From: Pseudobacteriovorax sp.
GTDB taxonomy: Bacteria > Bdellovibrionota_B > Oligoflexia > Oligoflexales > Oligoflexaceae
Direction of reading: 5' to 3'
NCBI GenBank assembly: GCA_013215145.1
Contig: JABSRP010000018.1
Location: forward strand, 102,746-166,745
Length of the DNA: 64,000 nucleotides
Shown here piece after piece: positions 63,372 to 64,000 of this stretch. A program made the position numbers and the translations under genes. The notes under the pieces are model-generated. The model did no database searches and was not told the DNA's origin. It saw nothing but the letters and a program-made list of their open reading frames with translations. Every line of letters begins with the position of its first letter. Within the stretch, counting starts at the first letter, position 1.

Positions 63372-63546
63372 AGAAGCGCCCCCTTTCGAAGTTAGGTTAA
63401 TTAGTCTCTGATTTGTTATGTAATTATGTCGTTTTCTTTAAGCTATACTAAACAAAAACAAAAAAAGATCAATAACAGCTTCCGCGACACTAACCCCAAA
63501 AGACGTACCATTTAAAAGTTGAGTCTCAAATCCGATAACGTATTGA

Positions 63547-63825
63547 TTGGAGACTCAAATGAAACGATCAAAATTTACCGAAGAGCAGATTATCAAAGCC
63601 ATCAAAAGGCAGGAAGCTGGCGAAAAGACAACGGATATTTGCCGAGACCTTGGTATCAGCCAGGGTACTTTCTACAAGTGGAAGTCCAAATTCGGCGGCA
63701 TGGAAGTGTCTGAAGCCAAACGCCTAAAATGTCTTGAGGACGAAAATAAGCGCCTTAAACGGCTAGTTGCCGACCTATCCCTAGACAAGCAAGCGCTCAA
63801 ATATATCGTAGAAAAAAAGCTCTAA
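63547..63825 (+). mobile_element. IS3-family OrfA
   Basis: 92 residues beginning MKRSKFTEEQIIKAIKRQEA. The helix-turn-helix (TTDICRDLGISQGTFYKWKS) and the leucine-zipper-like end (CLEDENKRLKRLVADLSLDK) are hallmarks of IS3-family OrfA. It ends at a TAA after a slippery A AAA AAG (63813-63819), which in this family shifts ribosomes -1 into OrfB. Inverted TTGAGTCTC/GAGACTCAA flank the ribosome site region around 63519 and 63551 and may be part of the left end. Confidence 0.93.
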
Positions 63826-64000
63826 GGCCCGAAGAAAAAAGACCACTAGTTGCTGATGTTATGGAGGACTTCAGCATTAGTGAGCGGCGGGCTTGTAAAC
63901 TGATTTCTGCTTCAAGGACGATGCTGCGGTATCAGCCTAAGCAAAACCTCCTCAATAAAGAGCTAATCGCTCGGATCAAAGAGATTACTGTGGAGAATCC
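63819..64000 (+). mobile_element. IS3-family OrfB (transposase), 5' part only
   Basis: In the -1 frame relative to OrfA the sequence reads ALRPEEKRPLVADVMEDFSI, then SERRACKLISASRTMLRYQP, the start of IS3 OrfB, to the window edge. The DDE catalytic core lies beyond 64000. Joining to OrfA is expected by -1 frameshifting at 63812-63819. Confidence 0.88.

Noticed and set aside
1..64000. CRISPR arrays, tRNA and rRNA genes
   Set aside because: I looked for regularly spaced direct repeats, T-loop sequences (GGTTCGAATCC-like) and rRNA stretches and found none that hold up.

Overview
The window looks like chromosomal DNA of a Gram-negative, deltaproteobacterium-like organism. Evidence seen here: many lipoprotein signal peptides with lipobox cysteines, secreted proteases and surface repeat proteins, a full-length proteobacterial-type PurL (1299 aa), TTG start codons in several genes with good ribosome binding sites, and a SitI3-like immunity gene typical of predatory/social lineages. 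An assignment to Bdellovibrionota/Oligoflexia is my inference; there is no rRNA, tRNA or CRISPR array to confirm it. 

Layout. 1-5,100: a drug/lipid-type ABC-2 exporter pair, two alpha/beta hydrolases, a Crp/Fnr regulator and a LysR-type protein reduced to its DNA-binding domain. 5,100-18,700: a secreted DJ-1/PfpI protein, a probable small RNA, a DUF285-repeat lipoprotein, a lipoprotein-type KatG, a long structured leader in front of purL, a secreted M28 peptidase and small secreted or regulatory proteins. 18,900-23,830: two divergent signalling modules, a DUF427-PAS-PAS-Hpt-HATPase kinase facing a PAS-PAS histidine kinase with a response regulator, separated by a perfect 58-bp inverted repeat. 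24,200-31,400: secreted proteins, an Xre-TPR regulator, and a three-gene amino-sugar-type operon (UDP-GlcNAc 2-epimerase, PIG-L deacetylase, GRP-family transporter) beside an Xre/winged-helix regulator. 32,600-36,400: a TetR regulator divergent from lipoxygenase, a small Tat-signal protein and a protein resembling heme-thiolate peroxygenases; this is the most system-like cluster in the window. 37,000-51,450: leucine-rich L-domain protein, Cys-rich repeat protein, a DoxX/pirin/glutathionyl-hydroquinone reductase operon with a divergent LysR gene, LMW phosphatase, cytochrome-c-like lipoprotein, UspA, trypsin-like lipoprotein, RDD protein. 

51,700-64,000 is an accessory, decaying region. It holds a frameshifted M48 peptidase, a truncated and frameshifted gene remnant, an ECF-type sigma factor whose 168-bp upstream region is duplicated 6 kb away next to a truncated 7TMR-DISM receptor, a polymorphic toxin tail (CdiA-C-type nuclease) with an in-frame TAA next to a SitI3-like immunity gene, a transposase with another in-frame TAA, small immunity-like genes, a ParB-like protein without its N-terminal domain, a 489-bp inverted-repeat-bounded cassette carrying one small gene with its own palindromic operator, an apparently orphan TnpB-type omega RNA/IS605 right end, and an IS3-family element running off the end of the window. 

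How the genes work together: the clearest functional units are the ABC pair, the PAS kinase-response regulator pair, the epimerase/deacetylase/transporter operon, the lipoxygenase operon and the DoxX/pirin/GS-HQR stress operon, each with an adjacent candidate regulator. All functional links are inferred from family membership and gene order.
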